Position numbers and translations under genes: made by a program
From: Asticcacaulis solisilvae
GTDB taxonomy: Bacteria; Pseudomonadota; Alphaproteobacteria; Caulobacterales; Caulobacteraceae
Assembly (NCBI RefSeq): GCF_017875235.1
Contig: NZ_JAGGMI010000001.1
Location: 434,001 to 498,000, forward strand
Length of the DNA stretch: 64,000 bases
Direction of reading: 5' to 3'
Shown here: positions 9,302 to 17,511 of the stretch, in pieces
Layout: every line of letters begins with the position of its first letter
Position numbering within the stretch: position 1 is the stretch's first letter
The notes under the pieces: model-generated
The model's database searches: none
Seen by the model: the letters and a program-made list of their open reading frames with translations, nothing else
Told to the model about the DNA's origin: nothing

Positions 9302-9366
9302 TTCTTCCTTCCCCGTTTACGGGGAAGGTGGCGTTTGCGGAGCAAACGACGGAAGGGGGAAGCCAC
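9302..9366 (+). repeat. REP-like palindromic unit (copy 2) inside the ilv operon
   Basis: CCTTCCCCGT-TT-ACGGGGAAGG at 9307-9328, then the variable hairpin GTTTGC-GGA-GCAAAC and GACGGAAGGGGG. It lies between ilvC and ilvB. The rest of this 288-bp gap contains another palindrome, GCGAAAG-CTATA-CTTTCGC at 9431-9449, and no supported gene. Such structures could set mRNA processing or differential stability within the operon. Confidence 0.75.
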
Positions 9367-9513
9367 CGGATCAACAAGCGCAGGAGCTTGGGGCCTTCCC
9401 CCTCCCACCGCTTCGCGGTCCCGCTCGCTGGCGAAAGCTATACTTTCGCTGCACTCGACCCACTCAAACAGGTCGGGAATTATCTGGTTCAACTAACCTC
9501 GAAGTTTACACCG

Positions 9514-11199
9514 ATGAGCAACCAACCGTCCGGAGCACAACTGGTCATCTCCACGCTGAAGGCGCTGGGGGTCGAGACCGTATTCGGCTATCCGGGCGGA
9601 GCGATCATGCCCATCTACGATGCGCTCGCCGGGTCCGGCTTGCAGCACATCCTCGTCCGCCACGAGCAAGGCGCCGCCTTCGCCGCCGATGCCTATGCCC
9701 GCGCCACGGGGCGTACCGGCGTCTGCATGGCGACGTCCGGCCCCGGCGCCACCAACCTGATCACCGGCATCGCCAATGCCTATATGGACTCCGTGCCGAT
9801 GGTCTGCATCACCGGCCAGGTCGGCACGCACCTGATGGGCACGGACGGTTTCCAGGAAGTCGACATCCTCGGCATGACGCTGGGCATCGTCAAGCACTCC
9901 TGGCTGGTCCGCAACCCGGCCGAAATTCCCGCCATCCTGGCCGAAGCGTTTGCCATCGCCCGCGAAGGCCGCCCCGGCCCTGTCCTGGTCGACATCCCGC
10001 GCGACATCGCCGCCACGCGCGTCGCCACGTCCGACGCCGCCACCTTCCCGGAATGGACGCCGCCGGCGCCTGACGCCGATGCGCTCAAGGCCGCCGAGAA
10101 GCTGATCGGACAAGCCCAGAAGCCGCTCTTCTACGTCGGCGGCGGTGTTGAAATGGCTGGCGCCGCGCAGGAACTGCGCGACCTGGTCGCCCGCACGGGC
10201 ATCCCATTGGTCTCGACGCTGAAGGGCCTCGGCACATTGCCGACGACCGACGAACTGGCGCTCGGCATGCTGGGCATGCACGGCACGCGCGCCGCCAACA
10301 ATGCCGTCCAGGAAGCCGATCTGCTGATCGTCCTGGGCGCGCGCTTCGACGACCGCGCCACCGGCAAGCTGAACGCCTTTGCCCCCAACGCCAAGGTCAT
10401 CCATTTTGACATCGACCGCGCCGAAATCGGCAAGCTGCGCAAGGCCGATGTCGGCATTGTCGGCGACCTGAAGATCGGCTTGCCGGCGCTGAACCCCAAG
10501 GTCGGCCCGATCCAGAAGTGGGTCGAAAAGTGCAAGGCCGACAAGTGGGAACACCGCTTCCGCTATAACGCACCGGGCCAGGGCATCTATGCCCCGGGCC
10601 TGCTGAAGACCCTGTCCGAAAAGGCCGGCGACAAGTTCATGGTCGCCTGCGACGTCGGCCAGCACCAGATGTGGGTCGCGCAGCACTGCGAATTCCCGAA
10701 CAACCGGGCCCACCTGACATCAGGCGGTTCGGGCGCCATGGGCTACGGCCTGCCCGCAGGCCTTGGCGCGAAACTCGGCCGTCCCGAGATGCACGTCGTC
10801 ACTGTTTCGGGCGACGGCAGCTTCATGATGAACATTCAGGAGATGGCGACGCTCAATCGCTACAACATCCCCCTGAAGATCGTCCTGCTCGACAACTCCT
10901 CGCTGGGCCTGGTGCGCCAGTGGCAGCAACTGTTCTTCGAGGAGAACTATTCCGAAATCGACCTGTCGGACAATCCCGACTTCGTCGTCGTCGCCAAGGC
11001 GTTCAACCTGGACGCCTTCCGCATCACCCATCGCCATGAGGTCGATGCGGCTCTGGACCGCCTGCTGGCGGCCGAGCGGCCCACACTTTTGCATGTTGTT
11101 ATCGATCCGCGTGAAAATGTCTGGCCGCTGGTGCCGCCGGGCGCGTCCAACGCGGACATGATGGAGGAACGCTGGGATGAGCCACTTGATTCATATTGA
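9514..11199 (+). CDS. ilvB: Acetolactate synthase large subunit
   Basis: A 561-residue thiamine-diphosphate and FAD enzyme that joins pyruvate to pyruvate or 2-oxobutyrate. The start at 9514 ([29 protein letters not shown]) fits the family; longer frames run through the upstream repeat. The catalytic Glu is in [22 protein letters not shown]-binding GARFDDR is in the middle; the ThDP motif [29 protein letters not shown] lies in the C-terminal third. The product pairs with the small subunit that overlaps its end by 23 bases. Because that partner is IlvM-like, the enzyme may behave like E. coli AHAS II (IlvG) rather than IlvB or IlvI. Confidence 0.97.
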   Translation: MSNQPSGAQLVISTLKALGVETVFGYPGGAIMPIYDALAGSGLQHILVRHEQGAAFAADAYARATGRTGVCMATSGPGATNLITGIANAYMDSVPMVCITGQVGTHLMGTDGFQEVDILGMTLGIVKHSWLVRNPAEIPAILAEAFAIAREGRPGPVLVDIPRDIAATRVATSDAATFPEWTPPAPDADALKAAEKLIGQAQKPLFYVGGGVEMAGAAQELRDLVARTGIPLVSTLKGLGTLPTTDELALGMLGMHGTRAANNAVQEADLLIVLGARFDDRATGKLNAFAPNAKVIHFDIDRAEIGKLRKADVGIVGDLKIGLPALNPKVGPIQKWVEKCKADKWEHRFRYNAPGQGIYAPGLLKTLSEKAGDKFMVACDVGQHQMWVAQHCEFPNNRAHLTSGGSGAMGYGLPAGLGAKLGRPEMHVVTVSGDGSFMMNIQEMATLNRYNIPLKIVLLDNSSLGLVRQWQQLFFEENYSEIDLSDNPDFVVVAKAFNLDAFRITHRHEVDAALDRLLAAERPTLLHVVIDPRENVWPLVPPGASNADMMEERWDEPLDSY

Positions 11200-11461
11200 G
11201 CTGGATCGTCTCGAAGGCAGCCTCCTGCGTATTCTCGGCCTGATCGAGCGGCGCGGCTTCCACATCGATGGTATCGAACTCTTCGATCTCGGTGAGACGA
11301 AGCGTGGTCTGAACGTGACCGTTCGCGTCCGTGACGCCGGCCGCACGCTCGAGACGCTGAACCTGCAGATCGATCGTCTCTACGGCATTACCCGCCTGGA
11401 CGCCGATCCGCGTGGCGCCACCGCAAAGCCTGCCAAGGCGAAGCAGGAGGCCAGGGCGTAA
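11177..11461 (+). CDS. ilvM: Acetolactate synthase small subunit, short IlvM-type
   Basis: A 94-residue single ACT-domain protein, overlapping the end of the large-subunit gene. It has the regulatory-subunit pattern [34 protein letters not shown], then a beta strand [10 protein letters not shown] and a second helix [14 protein letters not shown], and ends in a basic Ala/Lys-rich tail. Usual alphaproteobacterial IlvN/IlvH subunits are about 160-185 residues with a second domain; this protein is as short as E. coli IlvM (about 87). IlvM-type subunits activate the catalytic subunit but give little or no valine inhibition, so feedback control here may differ. Confidence 0.85.
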   Translation: MSHLIHIELDRLEGSLLRILGLIERRGFHIDGIELFDLGETKRGLNVTVRVRDAGRTLETLNLQIDRLYGITRLDADPRGATAKPAKAKQEARA

Positions 11462-11658
11462 TGACGACTTTGAACACAGGAGAGAAGGTTTATCGGGGCC
11501 GTGGTCGCGGCCCCGGCCAGGTATGATCAAGGCTTCGCGCATAATCCGATGCGTTCGATAAATCGCCTTTGTGGTCTCCGCTAAACGGAGTAGAGAAGCC
11601 CATCCGGGCAAAACCGCAAAGCGCCCACTCAAAAAATCATACCGATAAGCTGACACAC

Positions 11659-12603
11659 ATGAAAAAGCTCGCTGAAAAAATCTGGTTCAATGGCCAAGTC
11701 ATCAACTGGGAGGACGCTCAGGTTCACGTCCTGACCCACGCGCTGCACTATGGCACCTCCGTGTTCGAAGGCATCCGCTGCTACGACACGCCGAACGGCC
11801 CGGTTGGCTTCCGCTTAGGCGACCACCTGCGTCGCCTGGAAGACTCCGCCCGCATCTACGGCTTTGTTATCCCGTTTAACCTGGAACAAATGATCCAGGC
11901 GTCGAAGGATATCATCAAGGCCAACAACCTGAAGAGCGCCTACTGGCGTCCGATCGCCTTCCTGGGCGAATGCGGCATGGGCGTGACGCCGAAGCCCGAG
12001 AATGTCTCGGTCGACGTCGCCATCGCCGCCTTCCCGTGGGGCGCCTATCTGGGCGAAGAAGGCCTGACCAAGGGCGTGGACGTCTGCATCTCGTCGTGGA
12101 ACCGCGCCGCGCCGAACACCATCCCTGTCATGGCCAAGGCCGGCGGCAACTACCTGTCGTCGTACCTGATCGGCAAGGAAGCCCGTTCGCGCGGCTATGT
12201 CGAAGGCATCGGCCTGGGCGTCAACGGCCTGATCTCCGAAGGCGCGGGTGAAAACCTGTTCGTCATGATGAACGGCAAGATCTACACGCCGCCGGTTGCG
12301 GCTTCGATCCTGGGCGGCATTACCCGCGACACCATTATCAAGCTTGCCAAGGCCGACGGCATCGAGGTGCTGGAGCAGGACCTGCCGCGCGAGATGCTGT
12401 ACCTGGCCGATGAAATCTTCATGACCGGCACGGCGGCGGAAATCACGCCGATCCGCAGCGTCGACGATATCCCTGTCCGCGCCAATGGCCGCGGCAAGAT
12501 CACCGCCCGTTTGCAGACCCTGTTCCATGGTCTGTTCAACGGCACGACCGAAGACCGTTTCGGCTGGCTCGATCCGATCGACGCCACCGTTCCGGCGGAA
12601 TAA
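11659..12603 (+). CDS. ilvE: Branched-chain amino acid aminotransferase IlvE
   Basis: A 314-residue fold-type IV PLP enzyme that transfers the amino group from glutamate to the 2-oxo acids, the last step of Val, Ile and Leu synthesis. The start is MKKLAEKIWFNGQV at 11659, matching family N-termini such as KIWFNGE. Visible motifs are HALHYGTSVFEGIRCY, GVDVCISSWNRAAPNTIPVMAKAGGNYLSSYLI (the PLP Lys is in the MAKAGGNY segment), EGAGENLFVMMNGKIYTPP and the C-terminal EIFMTGTAAEITPIRSVD. The 197-bp gap before it holds only a GGGGCCG/CGGCCCC hairpin without a U run. Confidence 0.97.
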   Translation: MKKLAEKIWFNGQVINWEDAQVHVLTHALHYGTSVFEGIRCYDTPNGPVGFRLGDHLRRLEDSARIYGFVIPFNLEQMIQASKDIIKANNLKSAYWRPIAFLGECGMGVTPKPENVSVDVAIAAFPWGAYLGEEGLTKGVDVCISSWNRAAPNTIPVMAKAGGNYLSSYLIGKEARSRGYVEGIGLGVNGLISEGAGENLFVMMNGKIYTPPVAASILGGITRDTIIKLAKADGIEVLEQDLPREMLYLADEIFMTGTAAEITPIRSVDDIPVRANGRGKITARLQTLFHGLFNGTTEDRFGWLDPIDATVPAE

Positions 12604-12612
12604 CTCGTACCA

Positions 12613-12750
12613 CCTTCGCCCTCCCCATTTATGGGGAGGGGGGACCGCCGTCAGGCGGTGGGCGGGGCTGAACCGACGGTAAAGCCCCTTCCGTCTTTGC
12701 CAGCTTGACGCTGGCAAATCCACCTCCCCCATAAATAGGGGAGGCGAAGG
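12613..12750. repeat. Palindromic repeat between ilvE and leuC
   Basis: A 138-bp element with inverted ends: CCTTCGCCCTCCCC-ATTTATGGGG at the left, and CCCCATAAATAGGGGAGGCGAAGG-like sequence at the right. Inside are a perfect 9-bp hairpin TTTGCCAGC-TTGAC-GCTGGCAAA (12696-12718), an ACCGCC/GGCGGT stem and a GACGG/CCGTC pair. It has the same plan as the CCTTCCCC units but different terminal sequence. No gene is supported in it. Confidence 0.75.
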
Positions 12751-12772
12751 TCCATCAGACAAGAGACCTATT

Positions 12773-14185
12773 ATGACCGCGAAATCGTTGTTTGAAAAAG
12801 TGTGGGACGCCCACGTCGTGGAGCCGGAAGGGGCCGATAAGCCCGCCGTCATCTATATCGACCTGCATCTCGTCCACGAAGTCACAAGCCCGCAGGCGTT
12901 TTCCGAACTGGACGCGCGCGGCCTGAAGGTCCGCCGTCCGGACCGGACCTTCGCCACGCTCGATCACTCGATTCCGACCCTGCGCCCCGACGCCGACGGC
13001 AACCGCCCCTACGTCACCGCCCAGGCCAAGACACAGGTCGAAACGCTGGAAGCCAATGCCGCCAAGAACGGCGTCCGCCTGTTCGGCTACGATGCTGAAA
13101 ACCGCGGCGTCGTCCACGTCATCGGGCCGGAAATGGGCCTGACCCAGCCGGGCTTCACCGTCGTCTGCGGCGACAGCCACACCTCGACCCACGGCGCCTT
13201 TGGCTGCATCGCGTTCGGCATCGGCACCTCGGAAGTCGGCCACGTCCTGGCCACCCAGTGCCTGGCCCAGCGCAAGCCAAAAACGATGCGCATCAACATC
13301 ACGGGCAAGCTCCAGCCGGGCGTCACCGGCAAGGACGTGGCCCTGACCGTCATCGCCACGCTCGGCTTCTCGGGCGGCACCGGCTACGCGCTGGAATATG
13401 CCGGCCCGGTCATCGAAGCGCTCGATATGGAAGGCCGCATGACGGTCTGTAACCTGTCGATCGAGGCCGGCGCCCGTTGCGGCATGATCGCCCCCGACCA
13501 GAAGACGGTCGAATGGCTGCGCGGCCGCCAGTACGTGCCGCAAGGCGCGGCTTTCGACGAAGCTGCCAAGGGCTGGCTGTCGCTCGCGTCCGACGCCGGC
13601 GCTGTCTTCGACAAGGAAATCACCATCGATGGTTCGGCCATCGAGCCCATGGCCACCTGGGGCACGTCCCCGGACCAGGGCGCCGCCATCGCCAAGGGCG
13701 TGCCCATGCCGCAAGGCGAGGACGACGAACGCGCGCTAAAGTACATGAACTTTACCGGCGGTGAGAAGCGCGAGGCCGAAAAGGTCGACGTCGTCTTCAT
13801 CGGTTCGTGCACCAACGGCCGTATGGCCGACCTGCGCGCCGCCGCCGCCATCATGAAGGGCCGCAAGGTCGCCGAAGGCGTGCGCGCCCTGATCGTTCCG
13901 GGTTCGGAATGGGTCCGCGTCGAAGCCGAAAAGGAAGGCCTGCACGAGATCTTCCTCGAAGCCGGCGCCGAATGGCGTCTGCCGGGCTGCTCGATGTGCA
14001 TCGCCATGAACGGCGACTTCGTCCTGCCGGGCCAGTTGGCCGTCTCGACCTCCAACCGCAACTTCGAAGGCCGCCAGGGTCCGGGCTCGCGCACCGTGCT
14101 CGCCTCGCCGGCCACTGCGGCGGCCTCGGCCATCGCCGGCCACGTCGCCGATCCCCGTCAATTCATGGCTCTTGAGGAGGCTTGA
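12773..14185 (+). CDS. leuC: 3-Isopropylmalate dehydratase large subunit LeuC
   Basis: A 470-residue aconitase-family subunit; with LeuD it converts 2-isopropylmalate to 3-isopropylmalate in leucine synthesis. The [4Fe-4S] ligands are Cys346 in FIGSCTNGR, and Cys406 and Cys409 in [13 protein letters not shown]. Further family motifs are [24 protein letters not shown] and the [19 protein letters not shown] segment near the C-terminus. The gene ends in a GAGGAGG ribosome-binding sequence that serves leuD, so the two subunits are coupled. leuA, the preceding step, is not in the window. Confidence 0.98.
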   Translation: MTAKSLFEKVWDAHVVEPEGADKPAVIYIDLHLVHEVTSPQAFSELDARGLKVRRPDRTFATLDHSIPTLRPDADGNRPYVTAQAKTQVETLEANAAKNGVRLFGYDAENRGVVHVIGPEMGLTQPGFTVVCGDSHTSTHGAFGCIAFGIGTSEVGHVLATQCLAQRKPKTMRINITGKLQPGVTGKDVALTVIATLGFSGGTGYALEYAGPVIEALDMEGRMTVCNLSIEAGARCGMIAPDQKTVEWLRGRQYVPQGAAFDEAAKGWLSLASDAGAVFDKEITIDGSAIEPMATWGTSPDQGAAIAKGVPMPQGEDDERALKYMNFTGGEKREAEKVDVVFIGSCTNGRMADLRAAAAIMKGRKVAEGVRALIVPGSEWVRVEAEKEGLHEIFLEAGAEWRLPGCSMCIAMNGDFVLPGQLAVSTSNRNFEGRQGPGSRTVLASPATAAASAIAGHVADPRQFMALEEA

Positions 14186-14190
14186 TCCAC

Positions 14191-14781
14191 ATGTCCAACC
14201 AGGAACCCGTCAACACCTTCTCGTCGCGCATCGTCGTCCTGCCCGAAGCCAATATCGACACGGACCAGATCATCCCCGCGCGCTTTCTGACGACCACGAC
14301 CAAGGCCGGTCTCGGCAAGGTCGCGTTCAATGACTGGCGCTACAATGCCGACGGCTCGAATAAGCCGCACATCCTGAACACCATCGACCCGACCGAGCAC
14401 CGCGTCCTGGTCGGCGGCAACAACTTCGGCTGCGGCTCGTCGCGCGAACATGCGCCGTGGGCGCTGATGGACTATGGCTTCAAGGCCGTCATCTCGACCG
14501 AAATCGCCGACATCTTCAAATCGAACTGCCTGAAGAACGGCCTCTTGCCGATCGTCGTCGACAAGGCCGTGCACGACAAGCTGCTGGCCAACCCGCAACA
14601 GCGCGTGTCGATCGACCTGGAATCGAACAGCCTGACCCTGGAAGACGGCACCGTCATCACCTTCCAGATCGAAGCCTTTGCGCGCCAGTGCCTGCTGGAA
14701 GGCGTCGACGCTATGGGCTGGCTGCTGAAGCGTCTGCCCGACATCGAACAATTTGAAAAGACCAACGGAAAGGCCGCGTAA
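14191..14781 (+). CDS. leuD: 3-Isopropylmalate dehydratase small subunit LeuD
   Basis: A 196-residue swivelling-domain subunit that completes the LeuCD isomerase. The ATG at 14191 is preferred over the TTG at 14182 because GAGGAGG ends ten bases before it and only one base before the TTG. Family motifs are ANIDTDQIIPARFL near the N-terminus, GGNNFGCGSSREHAPWAL in the middle (substrate-recognition loop), and FARQCLLEGVDAMGWLL at the end. The stop codon overlaps the leuB start (TAATG). Confidence 0.98.
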   Translation: MSNQEPVNTFSSRIVVLPEANIDTDQIIPARFLTTTTKAGLGKVAFNDWRYNADGSNKPHILNTIDPTEHRVLVGGNNFGCGSSREHAPWALMDYGFKAVISTEIADIFKSNCLKNGLLPIVVDKAVHDKLLANPQQRVSIDLESNSLTLEDGTVITFQIEAFARQCLLEGVDAMGWLLKRLPDIEQFEKTNGKAA

Positions 14782-15848
14782 TGGCAAGCTTCAATATTGT
14801 CGTCCTGCCGGGCGATGGCATCGGCCCCGAAGTCGCCGCCGCCGGCGTCAACGCGCTGAAGACCATCGGCGACGTCTACGGCCACACCTTCAACTTCGAA
14901 GAAAAGCGGATCGGCGGCATCGCCATCGACACCGACAACAACCCCTACCCGGAAGACACCGACCGCGCCTGTCTGGCGGCCGATGCCGTGCTGCTGGGCG
15001 CTGTCGGCGGTCCGAAGTGGGACTTAGGGAAACAGCGTCCGGAACAGGGCCTGCTGGCCGTCCGTAAGTCGCTGGGCCTGTTCGCCAACCTGCGTCCGAT
15101 GGACGTCAAGGCGTCACAGGTTCACCGTTCGCCGCTCAAGGCCGAAGTCGTCGAAGGCTCGGACATGCTGATCGTCCGCGAACTGACCGGCGGTCTCTAT
15201 TTCGGCAGGCAGACGCGCACCGAAACCTCGGCCACCGACGAATGCGTCTACACGGTCGCCGAAATCGAACGCGTCGCCCGTGTCGCCTTTGACGCCGCCC
15301 GCAAGCGCCGCAACAAGGTGACCTCGGTCGACAAGGCCAATGTCATCGAAACGAGCCGCCTGTGGCGTGAGACGGTCATCCGCCTGCACCGCGAAGAATA
15401 TAACGATGTCGAGCTGGAACACGCCCTGGTCGACTCGATGGCCATGCACCTGGTCACCCGCCCGCGCTCATTCGACGTCGTGGTGACCGAGAACATGTTC
15501 GGCGACATCCTCTCCGACCTCGCCTCGGTCCTGCCGGGCTCGATCGGCCTCTTAGGTTCGGCGTCGCTGGGCGCTACGGGCAAGGGTCTCTATGAGCCGA
15601 TCCACGGCTCGGCGCCGGACATCGCCGGCAAGGACCTGGCCAATCCGATCGGCACGCTGAAGTCGGTCGCCATGATGCTGCGCTTCTCGCTGAACCTGAT
15701 GACCGAAGCCGATGCGCTCGACGCGGCCATTGATGCGGTTGTTGAAAAGGGCGTGCTGACGCGCGACTTGGGCGGTACGGCTTCGGGCTCGCAAGTTGCC
15801 CAGGCGATCAACGACCAGATCCGTGAAGCGGCATTGACCAACGCTTAA
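14781..15848 (+). CDS. leuB: 3-Isopropylmalate dehydrogenase LeuB
   Basis: A 355-residue NAD+-dependent decarboxylating dehydrogenase giving 4-methyl-2-oxopentanoate, the precursor of leucine. The frame begins within the leuD stop codon. Diagnostic segments are LPGDGIGPEVAAAGV, GAVGGPKWD, LFANLRPMDV, VRELTGGLYFGR, the catalytic Lys in VDKANVIETSRLWRE, VVTENMFGDILSDLASVLPGSIGLLGSASLG and EPIHGSAPDIAGKDLANP (nucleotide site). It is the last gene of the operon and is followed by a terminator 46 bases after its stop. Confidence 0.98.
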   Translation: MASFNIVVLPGDGIGPEVAAAGVNALKTIGDVYGHTFNFEEKRIGGIAIDTDNNPYPEDTDRACLAADAVLLGAVGGPKWDLGKQRPEQGLLAVRKSLGLFANLRPMDVKASQVHRSPLKAEVVEGSDMLIVRELTGGLYFGRQTRTETSATDECVYTVAEIERVARVAFDAARKRRNKVTSVDKANVIETSRLWRETVIRLHREEYNDVELEHALVDSMAMHLVTRPRSFDVVVTENMFGDILSDLASVLPGSIGLLGSASLGATGKGLYEPIHGSAPDIAGKDLANPIGTLKSVAMMLRFSLNLMTEADALDAAIDAVVEKGVLTRDLGGTASGSQVAQAINDQIREAALTNA

Positions 15849-15893
15849 TGGCTACTATTTAAGTTTAAGAGACCACCTCGCAAAGGTGAACTG

Positions 15894-15927
15894 GCCCCGG
15901 CAAGCGCAAGCTTCCGGGGCTCTTTCT
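15894..15927 (+). terminator. Terminator of the ilv-leu operon
   Basis: GCCCCGG (15894-15900) pairs with CCGGGGC (15914-15920), followed by TCTTTCT. The loop holds an inner CAAGCGCAAGCTT. The word CCCGGCAAGCGCAAG also occurs at the end of the fold-back element near 3230, so this terminator may derive from a repeat family. The following 85 bases contain a further REP-like stretch with the hairpin GTTCGC-TTT-GCGAAC (15978-15992). Confidence 0.75.
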
Positions 15928-16010
15928 ATACTGCCTCAGCCTCGCCGGCAGGCATGTGGGGCGGGGGACCGCGTGAAGTTCGCTTTGCGAACGCGCGAGG
16001 CGGTGGGGTC

Positions 16011-16274
16011 TTAGGCCAAAGTTTCGAACGTCTCAACGCCCTCGATCTCAAGGCATTTCAGCCGCGCCGTATCGCCCGCGATCAGGCTGACGCGCGACTT
16101 TGGCACTTTCAAAGTTTTGGCGATAAAGACAATAAGGGCGGCGTTGGCCTGCCCTTCGATGGGAGCAGCGCGCACGCGGACCTTCAGGAAGCGGCGGCCG
16201 TGTTCGTCCTCATCCCAGCCGTCGATGCGATCCACCGACGCCTTGGGCGTCAGCCGGACGAACAGCCGGCTCAC
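16011..16274 (-). CDS. DUF167 (YggU-like) protein
   Basis: An 87-residue protein of the DUF167/YggU family, seen from LFVRLTPKASVDRIDG, LKVRVRAAPIEGQANAALI, FIAKTLKVPKSRVSLIAGDTARLKCLEIEG. The start is a GTG at 16274 that overlaps the stop codon of yggT; longer frames upstream are shadows. YggT and YggU/DUF167 genes are commonly adjacent in proteobacteria, which supports both calls. Its biochemical role is not known. Confidence 0.9.
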   Translation of the reverse strand: MSRLFVRLTPKASVDRIDGWDEDEHGRRFLKVRVRAAPIEGQANAALIVFIAKTLKVPKSRVSLIAGDTARLKCLEIEGVETFETLA

Positions 16275-16588
16275 ATCGCGACGAGTTGGATCATAGCGGT
16301 TTCCGCCGCCGGCAGCAGGTAGATCTTGATGCCCTGGATGACCAGGAAGGCGACCAGGAAGCTGAGGTCGAGCCCACCGACCGGCGGAATAATGCGGCGG
16401 AAGGGTTCCAGAATCGGCGCGGTGATCCGGTCCAGCACCTCCATGATCCGCCACACTGCGCCATTGCGCGTATTGATGACGTTGAACGCCACCAGCCAGC
16501 TCAGGATGGCGCTGATGATGAGCGCCCATATGATCAGAGAAAACAGGCCATGCAGTATGAAGAAAATAAAACCGATAATCGCGGCCAT
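16271..16588 (-). CDS. YggT family membrane protein
   Basis: A 105-residue protein with two hydrophobic segments: residues about 3-32 (IIGFIFFILHGLFSLIIWALIISAILSW) and about 75-95 (FLVAFLVIQGIKIYLLPA). Between them is the family motif FNVINTRNGAVWRIMEVLDRITAPILEPFRRIIPPVGGLDLS. The ATG at 16588, preceded by AGGA, is chosen; twenty extra residues upstream do not look like family sequence. YggT proteins are inner-membrane proteins of uncertain function, linked in some bacteria to osmotic or ion homeostasis. Confidence 0.92.
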   Translation of the reverse strand: MAAIIGFIFFILHGLFSLIIWALIISAILSWLVAFNVINTRNGAVWRIMEVLDRITAPILEPFRRIIPPVGGLDLSFLVAFLVIQGIKIYLLPAAETAMIQLVAM

Positions 16589-16662
16589 GCCGTCCTGCCC
16601 CTTTTTTTTCGAGTCGCTTAGGAATATAGGCATTTCCGTAAAACGCACAAGTTAAGGACCGC

Positions 16663-16690
16663 TTGACAGGCCTGTCTTGTGGTTTAAAAG
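16663..16690 (+). promoter_or_regulatory. Predicted promoter of tRNA-Ala
   Basis: TTGACA at 16663-16668, a 16-base spacer, and TAAAAG at 16685-16690, placing the transcription start roughly 13 bases before the mature tRNA end at 16710. Confidence 0.55.
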
Positions 16691-16709
16691 GTGCCCTCCG
16701 GATCGGAAT

Positions 16710-16785
16710 GGGGCTATAGCTCAGTTGGTAGAGCGCCTCGTTCGCAATGAGGAGGCCAGCGGTTCGAATCCGCTTAGCTCCACCA
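16710..16785 (+). tRNA. tRNA-Ala (anticodon CGC)
   Basis: A 76-base cloverleaf. Acceptor GGGGCTA pairs with TAGCTCC (one G-T pair); D arm AGCTCAGTTGGTAGAGC; anticodon arm CCTCG-TTCGCAA-TGAGG with anticodon CGC, reading GCG; T arm AGCGG-TTCGAAT-CCGCT; CCA is encoded at 16783-16785. Confidence 0.95.
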
Positions 16786-16832
16786 TTCCGTCACGGCTAC
16801 CCCCCTCCACACGCCTTTCTTGCCCCGTCTGA

Positions 16833-17495
16833 CTAAATGACGGCCAGGTTCACGCTCATGCTGCGGCGGACGCCCTGGCCGCGAAACGGATACACGCAGT
16901 GGAGCATCCATGACGGCCAGAGGTAGAACTCGCCGACCACGGGCTTGACGACAAAGAGGTTTCTCGCGCCTACGGCGGTCCGGCTGTCGATGAATTGCAG
17001 GCAGCCGACCGTGTTCTGCCGATGCTTGTCGGCGCGCCACTCGGCTTCGTATCCTTCCGGAACCCGCAGGAACAGCACACAGCTGTAGACGCAGCCCTGA
17101 TGATAATGCACCGGGTTGAAATCACCGGCGACCATGTCGTTGACCCAGCCTTCCTTGATCTGGATCTCCAGCGTCTTGTCCTTCAATTCCTCGGTATCTT
17201 CGTAATTGCCGTAGTTCAGCAGGACGTTCTCACACCGGTAGGTGTAGGTTCGCGCGACGTCGTAAAGGAAATCGCTGAGGTCGGGCATGGCGCGGATAAT
17301 GTCGGTTATGCGGACTTCGGCCGATACATTTCCGGCCAGGTGCTTCCCCCAGTCCCGCTCGGCCTTTTCCGTTTGCGCCGCCATGATCCGGTCGACGCGG
17401 TCATTCAGCCGCATGACGATATCGGCCGGCGCAGTGGCTTTCATAATGAGCGGGCTGAAGGGCGCGACAACCTGCATGCCGTAGTCGGGAGTCAT
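16833..17495 (-). CDS. Putative 2OG-Fe(II) oxygenase-like protein (TIGR02466-like)
   Basis: A 220-residue cytoplasmic-looking protein. The C-terminal half has the double-stranded beta-helix pattern of 2-oxoglutarate/Fe(II) oxygenases of the TIGR02466 type: NPVHYHQGCVYSCVLFLRVPEG, then GEFYLWPSWMLHCVYPFRGQGVRRSMSVNLAV, where the distal His and the Arg that would bind 2-oxoglutarate are visible. The first metal motif reads HYH where HxD or HxH is expected. It starts 16 bp after the stop of the heparinase-type lyase gene, so it probably belongs to the same transcript as the TonB receptor and lyase. What it would hydroxylate is unknown. Confidence 0.7.
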   Translation of the reverse strand: MTPDYGMQVVAPFSPLIMKATAPADIVMRLNDRVDRIMAAQTEKAERDWGKHLAGNVSAEVRITDIIRAMPDLSDFLYDVARTYTYRCENVLLNYGNYEDTEELKDKTLEIQIKEGWVNDMVAGDFNPVHYHQGCVYSCVLFLRVPEGYEAEWRADKHRQNTVGCLQFIDSRTAVGARNLFVVKPVVGEFYLWPSWMLHCVYPFRGQGVRRSMSVNLAVI

Positions 17496-17511
17496 CTGGA
17501 CGCCTTTCGTT

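Noticed and set aside
11461..11526. A 21-codon frame starting within the small-subunit stop codon, possible second leader peptide
   Set aside because: It contains almost no branched-chain codons in a cluster (one Leu, two Val) and the nearby GGGGCCG/CGGCCCC hairpin has no U run, so an attenuator before ilvE is not supported.
16710..16785. tRNA-Ala as an attachment site for an integrated element
   Set aside because: No integrase, no direct repeat of the tRNA 3' end in the window, and normal housekeeping genes on the left side.
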